The notes: generated from the sequence alone by a model not told the origin. DNA of 64,000 nucleotides from Buxus sempervirens (GCA_947561395.2 CANNZS020000171.1:5001-69000), one strand, 5' to 3'. Counted from the first letter of the stretch, positions 36,684-46,956 are shown. Translations and numbers: made by a program.

Positions 36684-37651
36684 TCACTCGGCAAGGGAAT
36701 AGGTCTTCACTTAGACTGATAGGCTAGGTCGGGTCCCGAACCGAAACTCAACAGAAGCCGAAGAGGAGTAGAGCTATAAAGCAAGTTTTTGTATACAAGG
36801 CAGTCAACAAGCAAGCCCTACCCTGATCGTAGACCACCCTTTCTTACTGATCGCTTACTTGCGCCGCTTTAGGCTTTTGAACTTGCTTTTCATACGCTCG
36901 CAAAGCTCGCTCCTGTGCCTGTTTGTTCTAGTTCTTGTTCTGTTCGCTCACTGACAAGAACATTAAGAACACTAGTCACCGCTCTCGCTAGAGGGAAGGC
37001 AGGCAGGATTTAGTGAGACCTACCGGAGAGAAGGCAAGATAGACTGACCTACCATAGCTATTTCTATCTGATACCCTTACTACCTCTCCAACTTATTCAT
37101 TAGGGCGTGTCCCTTGAAGGCAAGAATACTAGAATACTATAGCGACACCAATAGAGCAAGAAATACTAGAGCAACTGCACTACTGCAATACTAGAGTGAC
37201 TACTAGACTGCCTTACTTAATGAAAAGCCAGAGAGAAGGAATTATTTACTTACCGAAGGGAAGGCAGGATAGCGCTAGATAGAGAGCCGACAAAAGGGAG
37301 TCAGCCAAGTATAGGGACAATGCTTTTCAAAATGAGTATGAGTATTATAGGCAACCAAAGTAAGCTTTTATTGATAGCCAACAAAGTATACAGGGTTCAC
37401 TTAGTGAGGAGAGCACTTGGTGTGCACACTTGCAGCACCTTTCATAGGCAACCCACTCACTTACTTACCTCCCCTCAAGGAGGACGCTAAGCATTTGGCA
37501 CTCTGGCAGGATGAAACATCACCTCTGCCGGTACAATCATACTGGCCTTTTTCGGCCTTACACTTCTAATTTTTTAGTTCCGTTTTTTCCTATGGACTCT
37601 ACGTGACTGGGTGATGCAGCCGGGTACGAAGATCGTACGGCTGCAGCAAAT
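36684..37651. other. Degenerate repeats and likely retrotransposon LTR remnant
   Basis: The first part holds loosely repeated AATACTAGA and ACTACT motifs (about 37125-37210). The part from roughly 37410 to 37645 directly precedes the primer binding site. It ends in GGCTGCA, so it is the expected place of a 5' LTR, but the LTR start and a second LTR were not identified. Confidence 0.45.
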
Positions 37652-37663
37652 TGGTATCAGAGC
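37652..37663 (+). promoter_or_regulatory. Retrotransposon primer binding site (initiator tRNA-Met type)
   Basis: TGGTATCAGAGC matches the standard primer site complementary to the 3' end of plant initiator tRNA-Met. It lies about 360 bases upstream of the gypsy gag start, the normal place for a leader. Upstream sequence ends in CA, as LTRs do, with a six-base spacer. Confidence 0.85.
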
Positions 37664-38020
37664 AAGTTCTTACCCTTGGGTGTTAGACTTGATCTGCTTT
37701 GGACTCCCCGTGGTGAGATATCTACGGTTTCGAGTCCTGGGTCATTATTAGGCTCCTCGTGGGTTTTTTACCAACGAAGGAAAGTCTAGACCCAATTACT
37801 GCTCACGGTCAGCCTCAAGGCTACGACCAGCTCGCAGTCACAACCCCAACCTCTCTCTCACGACCCTACAACCCCACGTCACCAACCTCTCTCTCGTAAC
37901 CCACGACCCCAATACCCCCGTGAATACCTACCCGCAGCCTCATTGCACCCTCACCCGTGAAGCCCAATCACGACCCAATTCCCAATCGCAGTCTCAATTT
38001 GAAAAAACAAAAAAAATTGC

Positions 38021-39060
38021 ATGAACTTAAGAAGCGGGCACGTGTACGGTACGAAAATGGCAGACGACTCAAAGTTGGACACACTAACTGCTCGAATGGC
38101 AGAATTAATTGAAGCTCAAACTCGTCTAACATCGCGCATGGATGAAATGTTTGAGCGTCAAAAGCTAACAGATGAAAATGGAAAGAACCAAGCCACCACT
38201 CTAAACCAGCATAGTGCGACTATTGCCAGTATTATGAACACACTTGAAAGAGTGAAAAGAAGGCTTAGTGATCTGGCACCGCGATCAGACACCAGTGGCA
38301 TCCAAGATCGCCGACCTGACAACTTTTGGGAACGGCACAGACAAGTTCCAGAGTTTGCACAAGCTCGGGACATGAATTCGGACCGAGACCTTGGAATTAA
38401 GGTAGAGGTTCCTGAATTTGATGGAAAACTGCAACCCGATGCTTTCTTGGACTGGTTGCTCTGCATCGAGAATATCTTCAGCTATCGTCCCATGACGGAA
38501 GAAAATAAAGTTGCGTTAGTAGCAACCCGGTTTCGAGGATTCGCACTTACATGGTGGGCCGAAGTGCAACGAAAGAGGCGAATGCAGAACCTCGATCCTG
38601 TTAGTACTTGGGAAAGAATGAAAGAACTCTTGAAGACTCCATTTTGACCCCTGAATTACTCCCAAGTTTTGTTTGACAAATTCCAAGATCTTCGTCAAGG
38701 GCAAAAGAAAGCGCAAGAGTACACAACGGAGTACCATTTGTTATCAGCTCGATGCGGTTTAAGAGAGGACGATGAAAGAGATGTCCAGCATTATCTACAT
38801 GGTCTCAACAAAGACATCCGCTATGAACTTATGTTCCAGACGTTTGAATCTGTTGAGGAAGCTTACGCATATGCACTTCAAGCTGAAGAAAAGATCAATT
38901 ATCAAAACAAGCGAATAGGCGCTGGTAAAGGGATACTGCGACCACCAGGGTCAATGGGAGGTAGACAACCGCCGATCAATCAAACACCGCCTCCACCTCG
39001 AGCTCCAACAACCCCTGCGACAAATCCAAATACAGGGAAAGGAATCCTCGGTTTGGCATA
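38021..39060 (+). pseudogene. Ty3/gypsy gag, one in-frame stop
   Basis: The frame opens at an ATG with MNLRSGHVYG, then a coiled-coil-like heptad region (residues about 15-80), then the retrotransposon gag core. The core shows PEFDGKLQPDAFLDWL, FALTWWAEVQ and WERMKELL, followed after one TGA (38645-38647) by DKFQDLRQGQ, EYTTEYHLLS and a helical segment ending in AYALQAEEKI. The stop sits at the place where gag cores normally read on through an aromatic residue, so it is likely one point change. The C-terminal Pro-rich tail ends near 39060, before any zinc knuckle. Protease, RT and integrase do not follow. It is the best preserved retroelement in the window. Confidence 0.88.
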
Positions 39061-39083
39061 CTTCCACGCAAGACAACTAGGAT

Positions 39084-39390
39084 CAAATGGTTTACAATAA
39101 GGAGGGAATCGCCCCTGACTTCGAGTCTTCGGATTGCCAACTCCATTCCCATAATCAGCGTTTGATACTCCGCAACGTTGTTGGAACACGGTTCGAGGAG
39201 AGCGAACGAATGCGGGATAAGATGCCCTTCTGGTGTGATGAAAATAATGCCGACACCTGAGGACTGTTCTTTTCGTCCATTCATTCGGGAGGCACCGTCA
39301 AAGTACATTTCCCATGGGGCTAGGGCTAACATATGCCAACCCAGGGCGAAGGGAAGCAGATTTGTGGACCAATTACACCAATGATAGAGT
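39084..39390 (-). pseudogene. Ty3/gypsy RNase H fragment, head-on to gag
   Basis: This minus-strand frame carries the RNase H fold of retroelement polyproteins: WEMYFDGAS with the first catalytic Asp, an NNVAEYQ motif with the catalytic Glu, and RGDSLLIV with the next catalytic Asp, at about residues 39, 82 and 102 of the 145-codon frame 38976-39413. The last catalytic Asp region is missing because the frame breaks into the gag fragment near 39080. The opposite orientation to gag means the two were joined by rearrangement or came from different insertions. Confidence 0.85.
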
Positions 39391-39753
39391 AAAGAAGAGA
39401 GCGGAAATCGCATATTGAATTAAGAGAAAGGACGGGAACGCTATTCGTATAGCAAGAGTGATAGAGAGCAGGGCTTATCTTTCTAAAGAAAGTAATTCCT
39501 TAAAGTAAAGGCCAGATTCCAGATGAACTAAGCGGGAATCGAAAGATTTAATTTAAAAGTAGGGAACCGGAGGAGATATTGAAAGGAGCGATGAAAGCGA
39601 TTCACCGAAAAAGACAGCAAAGAGCGGACAGGCGGACTAGAGGTCGATTCCAGATAAGAGAATCGCGGCAAGGGCAGTGCTTTACAGAGGGCTTAGCTCT
39701 ATAAGTAAGGAAATCTTTATATTTTCGAGACTAATTCAAAGAAAGAAAGAAGG

Positions 39754-39840
39754 GAACTTACCAATAGCGAAAGCAGATCCTGCTGAAGCAATTCTTGCAT
39801 CCCCAAATGCTACTATTCATTTTGCACCTATAAGATACAT
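39754..39840 (-). pseudogene. atp9: atp9-like 5' relic
   Basis: From an ATG this reads M-YL-IGAK-stop-I with conserved spacing to the start of mitochondrial ATP synthase subunit 9. It continues with a Gly/Ala-rich pattern (ARIASAGSAFAIG) parallel to the first helix of subunit 9. One in-frame stop replaces a Leu codon, and several Ala and Gly positions are changed. Similarity ends near the word GGTAAG, about 29 codons in. Divergence is much greater than usual for mitochondrial genes, so this is an old or nuclear-derived relic. It is weaker than the 3' relic, with which it is in opposite orientation. Confidence 0.65.
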
Positions 39841-40544
39841 TGCGAGCTAAACAAAGAAGGGATTCGCAATTAACGCAAAAGAAGAAGCAAGGGGATTCGT
39901 GACTAAACAAACAAAGGATTCGTGCTCGCTAGCATTTGATCTCTTAATTGAACTCCTACGCCTCCGGATCCTATCCTGCTCACCGGAATGCGGACTCAAG
40001 GGATTCGAGCGCACCTAGCTAGCACCTGGCTTTCACTCCGGCACCTGCGCATACGTGCTCCTTTACTGCCTACGCCTACGCTCACGAAAGACAAAGCCAC
40101 TCACGAATCCATTTTCTTGCTCCTAGCGCAGGAATGCCTGCCCGAAGCCACTATCACCTATGCAGCGGCCATCGCCTACCCTAATGCTCCTGCTCCGGAC
40201 CTTACTGCGGGCTTTTAGCTTTCTTGCTTGCTATGCGCCAGCTAGCTCCATGCTTTACCGAATGCGCCAACCAACCGGAGGTGCCGGGCCTACTTGTGCC
40301 AACTCCAACTAGGAAACTACTACCGCTTGGGCCTAAGCTCCTGAACCAGCAGGAAGAAGAAGCGCACCCGAACCCCCCACTCCTGACCGGAAAAGTCTAT
40401 TGATTTAGAAAATTAATGTTTAGCCGACCAAGTAAGGGCTGAGTGTGATGTGGGCGGGATGTATTTGAATAAAAGAAAAGACGGATATGTGTAACAAGGA
40501 AGCGAACGTACCGGATTGGATTGACCCCACTTAATAGGTAGATC
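39841..40544. other. Spacer, no recognised gene
   Basis: Loosely repeated GGGATTCG and AAGGATTCGTG motifs lie at 39856-39925. An unassigned 76-codon open frame lies at 39988-40218, with an Ala/Pro-rich composition. Confidence 0.4.
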
Positions 40545-40730
40545 CGGAATCAAGCTAGCAGGAAGTACACTTATAGGGATTCGGCGCTTATAATGAGATA
40601 GATAAATCACGCGGACTCAGGCTGCTAGCAAAGAAGTCGTTCTGGACTCAAGCCAGCAAACAAAAGACTTATTATAGGTCGATCACGTAGTCAAGCTATA
40701 GCAAACAAGACTTATAAGTCGATCTGGGGC
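40545..40730. repeat. Three degenerate ~45-bp units
   Basis: Segments beginning TCAAGC followed by AGCA and then ACTTATA with GTCGATC or GATTCGG occur near 40550, 40648 and 40691. The last two are the most similar. Confidence 0.5.
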
Positions 40731-40798
40731 TGTGAGGGGCAAAGATAAAGAAGGAGTTGCAGCAGCGGACTTTGGGAGACTCTGTTACATCTTCTGGA

Positions 40799-40890
40799 AT
40801 CATTATTTAGTAGGAAAGTTTGGTTTTGCTCTAACCGAAGATATTGCATCCTTTGCCCTAATGATGTCCTTTTAGATCTCATCCGTATTC
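40799..40890 (+). pseudogene. atp9: atp9-like 3' relic
   Basis: The frame reads FGFALTEDIASFALMMSF, then TAG, then six more codons to GTATTC. This matches the second helix and end of mitochondrial ATP synthase subunit 9, whose hallmark is GFALTEAIALFALMMAF followed by a hydrophobic tail. The Glu of the TE pair, the proton-binding residue of the c-ring, is kept. Upstream similarity fades near 40799. A stop replaces a Leu codon just after MMSF. It joins the rps3 intron remnant with no spacer I can define. Confidence 0.8.
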
Positions 40891-41619
40891 CGATCGAAAG
40901 TTTAAGTTGTCAAGAAGGTCAGCGGGTGGAGAATAGCGAGGAGGAGGGCGGCGGGCAAAGAAAGGGGCGGGCGGGGCCTTGGCGAGACGTTCTTCTTTCG
41001 AAGCGTTTTGCCAAGAGAGCGAGGGCGCCCTTCCCTTCTGGGGTGGGGGCGTTGCACGAAACCAAACCGCCCCCCGCCCGATCAAGTACCAGTTGCTTCG
41101 CTGGTAGGCCCACTTAGGTTAGGGGGGCATTGTCCCTCAGTTCTTACCAACCTCCGGTGTGTAATCGACATGTTGCTAGCTTCTTATCGGTCGAATAAGA
41201 ATCATTGATTCCCTCTGCTGTCCATTTCTTATTCATTCAGGGCGCTCGGCCGGTGCTCCTTTCTCAAACCGGAACAACTCTGAACGTTAGGGAAGATAGG
41301 GGAAGACCACCTGAGCGAACCGACCGAAGGGACTTGACTTATCCGAACCGAACGATAGCGACTTAAAGCGAAGCCTATCACGAGCAGCGTCGCTGCTTGA
41401 TCGGCGGGGAGGAGCATCTCAAAGTATGGGGCAAAGGATCAAGCGCTTTGACTTTGTCCCCCGGGATCCACCACAGGTTGGGTTTGAGAGCCGTGTGATG
41501 GGTGACTATCCAGCACGGCTCGGAGAGCACTTTTAGTCTGCGCTGGTGAATGGAAGCCTCCCCCCCATCAAGCAAGAAAGAAGCGGCTCTTCCCACGGCG
41601 GAGTCACCATTGACTCTAT
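40891..41619 (+). other. 3' part of the rps3 group II intron, 5' end missing
   Basis: It ends in AT immediately before exon 2, matching the AY end of group II introns, at the known position after coding base 74 of rps3. A canonical 34-nt domain V lies at 41488-41521: GAGCCGTG and CACGGCTC form the stem base with the AGC triad. A GAGTC-ACCATT-GACTC stem close to the 3' end may be domain VI. I could not find a GTGYG-type 5' end, domain I, or exon 1. The sequence instead abuts the atp9-like relic near 40890. The upstream limit given here is an estimate. Confidence 0.75.
41488..41521 (+). ncRNA. Group II intron domain V
   Basis: This is a 34-nt hairpin with an eight-pair outer stem, AGC triad and inner stem GATGG/CTATC, the catalytic core of group II introns. 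It lies 98 bases before the exon. Confidence 0.9.
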
Positions 41620-43237
41620 TTATTATTATGGTAAATCAGTGTATCAAGATGTCAATCTGAGATCTTATTTCGGTTCGATACGTCCACCTACGAGACTCAC
41701 CTTTGGCTTTCGTCTCGGTAGGTGTATTATTCTACATTTTCCCAAAAGAACATTCATTCATTTCTTTCTCCCCCGTCGACCACGACGACTGAAACGACGC
41801 GACAAATCCAGACCCGGAAAGGAGAAGGGCCGGTGGTGGGCATTTGGGAAAGTCGGGCCGATCGGGTGTCTTCATTCAAGCGACGGTACAGAAGAAGAAC
41901 GAAACGAAGTTAGAGGCCGGGGGGCAGGGAAAAGAGTCGAGTCGATCAGGCTCGACGACCGGGAGAAGCAAAACGAAATCCGGATTTGGCCGAAAAAGAA
42001 GCAACGCTATGGATACCATGACCGATCACGATCGATAAAGAAGAATCTTTCTAAATCACTTCGGGTCAGCGGGGCCTTCAAGCATCCGAAATACGCCGGG
42101 GTTGTAAATGACATAGCGTTCCTGATAGAAAATGACGACTCCTTCAGAAAAACGAAGTTATTCAAGTTCTTTTTCCCAAAGAAGTCCCGCTCCGACGGCC
42201 CGACGAGTCATCTACTTAAAAGGACCCTCCCCGCAGTGCGCCCCTCCTTGAATTATTCGGTCATGCAATACTTATTAAATACACTGAACAAAATAAATTT
42301 CGACCCCGTCGTAGTTCTCAATCATTTCGTGGCACCGGGCGTGGCTGAACCATCTACGATGGGGGGAGCGAAAGCACAGGAAAGAAGCTTAGATAAGAGA
42401 ATACGTTCTCGCATCGCTTTTTTTGTAGAAAGCTCGACCAGCGAGAAAAAGTGTTTGGCCGAAGCCAAAAAGAGGTTGACCCACTTCATTCGCCAAGCGA
42501 ATGATCTTCGCTTCGCGGGAACAACAAAAACCACCATCTCGCTCTTTCCTTTCTTCGGTGCTACCTTTTTCTTTCCAAGGGATGGGGTTGGGGTTTATAA
42601 TAACCTTTTTATTGAGGATGCCCGGGAACAACTCCTAGGTCAATTAAGGATCAAATGTTGGAACCTCATGGGTAAGGAGAAGGTAATGGAATTGATAGAT
42701 AAATTCATAGACCTAGGTGGGATAGGAGAATTGATAAAGGGAATAGAGATGATGATAGAGATCATACTGAGAAAGAGAAGAATTCCGTACGGGTACAACT
42801 CTTATTTGAACGAAGTAAAAAAAATGCGATCTTTGTTGTCTAATAGAACAAACACTAATACCTTAATTGAGTCGGTCAAGATCAAATCTGTTTATCAAAG
42901 TGCTTCTCCGATTGCTCAAGACATCTCTTTTCAACCGAGGAACAAAACAAGATCATTTCGTGCCATATTTAGTAAAATAGTGAAGGATATTCCATTAGTA
43001 ATGCAAAAAGGGGTGGAGGGGATCCGTATATGTTGTTCAGGTCGATTAAAAGGTGCAGAAATAGCTAGAACTGAATGCGGAAAGTATGGAAAAACATCTC
43101 GTAATGTATTTAACCAGAAAATAGATTATGCTCCTGCGGAAGTATCTACTCGTTACGGAATCTCAGGTGTCAAAGTGCGGATTTCATATAGTCAAAAAAA
43201 TAAGGGACGTGCTATATCCGAAACGTACGAAATATAG
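41620..43237 (+). CDS. rps3: Mitochondrial ribosomal protein S3, exon 2
   Basis: This encodes the small-subunit ribosomal protein S3 of plant mitochondria. With the usual 74-base exon 1 the protein would have 563 residues and stay in frame. Exon 2 starts with the conserved [11 protein letters not shown] (from residue 26) and includes the FFLPRRPRR basic patch, the long plant-specific middle domain and the C-terminal S3 domain with CCSGRL near residue 496. It ends at TAG 43235-43237. An ATG at 41546 gives an open frame through the intron but is not the true start. Arg545 (CGG, in VKVRISYS) sits where Trp is conserved, so C-to-U editing is predicted. No second intron is present. rpl16 begins inside the 3' end. 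Confidence 0.95.
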
Positions 43238-43643
43238 TAAATATCGTAAAGGCAGATGTAGTAGGGGTCGCGAACCGGACGGTACACAACTTGGTTTTGG
43301 AAGATATGGCACTAAAAGTTGTAGAGCTGGTCGTCTTTCATATCGAGCCATTGAAGCAGCGCGTCGGGCTACAATCGGACAATTCAATCGTGCTATGAGC
43401 GGACAATTCCGAAGAAATGGTAAGATATGGGTAAGAGTTCTCGCAGATCTCCCTATTACCGGGAAACCTACAGAAGTGAGAATGGGAAGAGGAAAAGGAA
43501 ATCCTACGGGTTGGATTGCTCGTGTGTCCACGGGACAAATCTCATTTGAAATGGATGGTGTGAGTTTGTCAAATGCTCGACAAGCCGCTACATTAGCGGC
43601 GCATAAACCATGTTCGTCAACCAAGTTTGTTCAGTGGTCGTAA
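43209..43643 (+). CDS. rpl16: Mitochondrial ribosomal protein L16
   Basis: This encodes large-subunit ribosomal protein L16. The GTG at 43209 is chosen because homology begins at [15 protein letters not shown] right after it and because plant mitochondrial rpl16 is known to start with GTG inside rps3. The frame is open upstream to 43128, but that part is rps3 in another frame. The 144-residue product has the family motifs [28 protein letters not shown] and [11 protein letters not shown] and ends STKFVQWS. It overlaps rps3 by 29 bases in another frame, the standard rps3-rpl16 arrangement, so both are presumably on one transcript. Confidence 0.95.
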   Translation: MLYPKRTKYSKYRKGRCSRGREPDGTQLGFGRYGTKSCRAGRLSYRAIEAARRATIGQFNRAMSGQFRRNGKIWVRVLADLPITGKPTEVRMGRGKGNPTGWIARVSTGQISFEMDGVSLSNARQAATLAAHKPCSSTKFVQWS

Positions 43644-44078
43644 CGTAATTGGTTAGTGGGGAAAAACCGGGCCGGGATTCAAAAGAATTAGGCGAAGTGT
43701 TTGTTCCTGAACGACGGAAGTGGAAAGACACTAAGGGAGAGGGATATACTCCTTTATTTTTGTAATCGCCGAAATTGTACGACGAACCTTCTTGTTCCAG
43801 GCGTACGACCCGGAAACGTTACGGTTTTATTTTTCCGGCCCGGTTTGGAAAGTGATAGTAGTAAGAATAAGAAAGAGAAGAGCTAAGATTCAGGAAAGGA
43901 TGACCTAAGGGTATTAGTTCCATTTTTTAAATTTTAGTCGTTTTTTTTCTCCCTGGCCCCCGGCCTCGTCGTGATTGCCCTCCTTTAGCCGCCCAGCAGA
44001 ACAAGCGCCCCTTCGGATCATCAGTTCAATGTTGAATGATGAGGAAAGAAAGGAGTGGATCTCCGGGAAGGGAAGCTT
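43644..44078. other. Spacer downstream of rpl16
   Basis: It contains a 61-codon open frame (43701-43886) without a known domain. Short CGGCCC-type GC blocks occur near 43670 and 43832. No transcript-end hairpin could be assigned with confidence. Confidence 0.4.
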
Positions 44079-44390
44079 TATGGGAGAAAGGAGGAAAAGG
44101 TCAGGCTAGTAGCTAAAGGCTTTACTCAAATATATGGGATAGATTACGAGGAAGCCTTTGCCCCGGTAGCCAAGATGAAGTCTGTTCGTCTCCTGCTCTC
44201 TATTGCTGCGAATCGAGATTGGCTTCTGTTCCAATTATATGTTCAAAATGCCTTCCTGAACGGGGACCTACAGGAAGAAGTTTACATGAGTCCTCCACCC
44301 GGTTGTGTAAGGGGGAGGAGAACAAGGTTTGCAGACTTTGAAAGCTATCTATGGGTTCAAGCAGTCTCCCAGGGCCTGGTCGGAAACTGA
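44079..44390 (+). pseudogene. Ty1/copia reverse transcriptase fragment
   Basis: The frame shows the N-terminal half of the copia RT domain: [35 protein letters not shown] and [14 protein letters not shown], ending in PPPGC. After this the phase shifts, and in another frame the downstream bases still recall the copia segment leading to the next RT block. The YVDD catalytic block is absent. About 75 codons are preserved. Confidence 0.88.
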
Positions 44391-44558
44391 GGTCCGAGTA
44401 GAACTCCTTTGTTCAATAATGATATGGAAAAGAAATAAAGGAAAGGAAAAATGAACCAGAGCTAGCCACAAAGGCTTAACCACCAACAGATGCGGATGAA
44501 TTAGCTCTCTAGCCTAGCACCCTTTCCTTCAAACCTGAGAACAGGCATCTCAGAAGGA

Positions 44559-44678
44559 AAGTTTTTGAACTTGCTTTCGGGTGATGTCCTTACTAAACGA
44601 CCGGATAAGCAGCTAGATCGATTCCTAACAGTAAGAGGATTGGCAAATCTTTCTTTGCTTAAAACACAGGAGAGCTAA
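44559..44678 (+). pseudogene. Possible Ty1/copia pol C-terminus
   Basis: A 39-codon open stretch reads GDVLTKRPDKQL, then LTVRGLANL and a stop. The DVLTK motif and the spacing to a GL-N-L end resemble the tail of copia RNase H. The similarity is short, so it could be chance. Confidence 0.35.
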
Positions 44679-45677
44679 CTCGATGATCGACCAAGCCAAA
44701 AAATGGCATCGGTTTTTCCTAGACCTCAAAGACTGGCACCTCCTCTTCATCTGCATCTGAAAACAGTGGTTAGGCCTTACCTGGACCTTCCTTCTTTTCG
44801 CATCTCATCTCTGGCTTAGTATAGTCCTTCGTATCTTCCTTTCCCTCTTTAGTTTCAATGCTCAATGGCAGTTATCTTTAGAAAGAGTAGGGGGATGGAT
44901 TTCCTGGGATGTCGATTCTGTAATCAAGACAAAGCAAGACACCCACGCCAAGATCGATGAAAATAGAAGCCGGCTATTTCTTATTTTCTTATAGATAGGA
45001 CAGGTAAGAGAGAAGACCGGTTACGCCGAGAGCACACCTTGATCTCTCATTCCTTCCGCGCGCACCGTCGATCAGGTTGAACTAGTTGAAAAGAAAAGGC
45101 TGGGTTGGGATAAGTTGAATCAGTTTATTACTTCTATTTTAACTACTCCGAATTTCTTGCACTCACAGAAGACCAATTCAACAAGTGCTAATGCAGTCGG
45201 TCACATCTTCTCTGTCAGAGACAGCAGCGGATAAAAGAGCAGCTAGCCTCCTTGGTTGGGGTCGGTTCTTTCCCTCAAAAAGAATTGAAGTCGGATTCGC
45301 TAGCCTTTGGGCTTAGTTAAGACTTCTTCCCTCTTGGCTTACTAGCCAAGTCCAATAGCAACGGAGTCTTGCTAACGCTGAGAGCAAGCATTTCTTCCGC
45401 TTGATCAGGGCTATTTGAACTAGTTCTTGAAGTTAAATCTGATCTCTTAATTGGCCTAAAGGGCCTAGCGCCTAGCCCTAAGATCTTTCTTTTCTCTTCC
45501 TAGTGCCAAGCAAAAGGCCAAGAGCAGCTTCTTCTGTAACAGCAAAAACAAAGGCCGGCTATTCTTTTTGTTCAATGAGAAAGCATTCGTTCATAGTCGC
45601 TAAGAGGAATCCGAGCTTATTCTTATTCAATGCTAGCTCTGACCTAGCCCCCCATAGAAGAAAGGCTTAGAATCAAT
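44679..45677. other. Spacer, no recognised gene
   Basis: No ORF or RNA gene is assigned. A CCTAGCGCCTAG-type short repeat occurs near 45464. Confidence 0.4.
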
Positions 45678-45900
45678 GCTATTGTCTTTTTTATCAATCG
45701 AGTGCCATCTACAGTGACACAAATGGTTTCACCATGGGAGTTCTTATTTCACAAGACACCTGATTACAAGTTGTTACGCACCTTTGGATGTGCCTGCTAC
45801 CCAGCCGTACGCCAATCACAAACTTGATCCACGAGCTATTCGGTGTCTTTTCTTGGGCTATAAGTTCCCGACATAGAGGGTATCGTTGCTTTGACCCCGT
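45678..45900 (+). pseudogene. Ty1/copia integrase C-terminal fragment
   Basis: The frame reads FFINRVPSTV, SPWEFLFHKTPDY, LRTFGCACYPAV, then a one-base phase change and LDPRAIRCLFLGY, followed by a stop and a YRCFDP-like remnant. These are the hallmark blocks after the copia integrase core. It lies 3' of the RT fragment although integrase precedes RT in copia elements, so the pieces are rearranged or of separate origin. Confidence 0.82.
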
Positions 45901-46956
45901 AACCGTTGTCCTATACCTATTTTTTTTTTGGTAAGAGCAGAATCTCTCAATAGTAGTCTCTCTTAAAAGATCTTAAACACGAAGTTAAATGGAGTGAAGA
46001 ATAGCCGGCTGGCTACATACGGTCTGTCCTGTCTGTCTACGGCATCACGCACTTCTCTTATTTATTTTATTTTGAACCTTTCTTATTAAATTTTGTCACA
46101 GCATTCGAAAACATTCTTTCTCTCTCTGCTTCCTTTCCTATCTTTTTCCGTAGGACCAAGGGCCTTCGTTCACGGGTCTTTGTTTGGTTAGCTTAGCTGG
46201 GTTAGTTTCACTTGTCTTGTAAAGTGTCAAGTGGGAACGCTAAAGCGCTACATAGAATTGTTAGGGGGAAAGTTTCGATTGCTCTTCGCTAAAGAGTGAA
46301 TGTGACCACTTCGAGCTGATGTCACACTCGAGTACTTCGTACCGATCCCATCTAGGTGTGTTGATTGATAGGGTGAAAACGGAAAGGGACAGCATACAGT
46401 CAATTTCCTGTTGGAAATCCAATCATTAGAACACCACCTTAGGAAGACTATGGTATAGGGGAGTTCTTCCGGTTGAACTACAATAAGACTATGGGAAAGA
46501 GAAGCATTCCTACCGAACAAAGAAAATGAGACCATGTGAGATCATTCAATCAAGTTTTAGCCAGGGCAAAAAAATGGAATTTTTTCCGGGTCTCTTTCCG
46601 AACTTGGTACTACTCTGTCTTACCTTGTTCTTGAGTTTCCACGGCTCTTTCCCATCGAAGTCCTTGTTGGGCAGGTGCTATTCGGGCGGATTCAACTTCG
46701 AGCTAGGCTTTGCTGACTTGAAGGTCCAGGTGGAAGTAGTAAGCTGACAAGCAGAGCTCTACTGAACCTACTTTATAAATGCAATCGCCGGATGATTTCC
46801 CATCTCCTGACAAATATCCTAAGTGAGGTGGACTTTATCCATACCGTACTGGCAGGTACGATGAGCTTTATTAATAATACCAATTCTTTCGGACCGAAGC
46901 GCGCGATATGGCTTTTTGGGGCTTTTCGCGATGCCGAGATAACTAACTACCCCTCC
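45901..46956. other. Spacer with one hydrophobic ORF
   Basis: The plus-strand ORF 46526-46747 (73 codons) has one likely membrane segment (LFPNLVLLCLTLFLSF), but I do not recognise it. The opposite ORF 46248-46535 is also unassigned. Confidence 0.4.

Noticed and set aside
41546..41619. ATG at 41546 as the rps3 start
   Set aside because: The frame is open only by chance through the intron's 3' end. Group II domain V and the conserved exon 2 start at 41620 show this part is intron.
42322..42631. Minus-strand ORFs within rps3
   Set aside because: They are shadows of the S3 coding frame with no independent domain.
43128..43208. ATG at 43128 as the rpl16 start
   Set aside because: The region is rps3 coding in another frame, and L16 homology begins only after the GTG at 43209.
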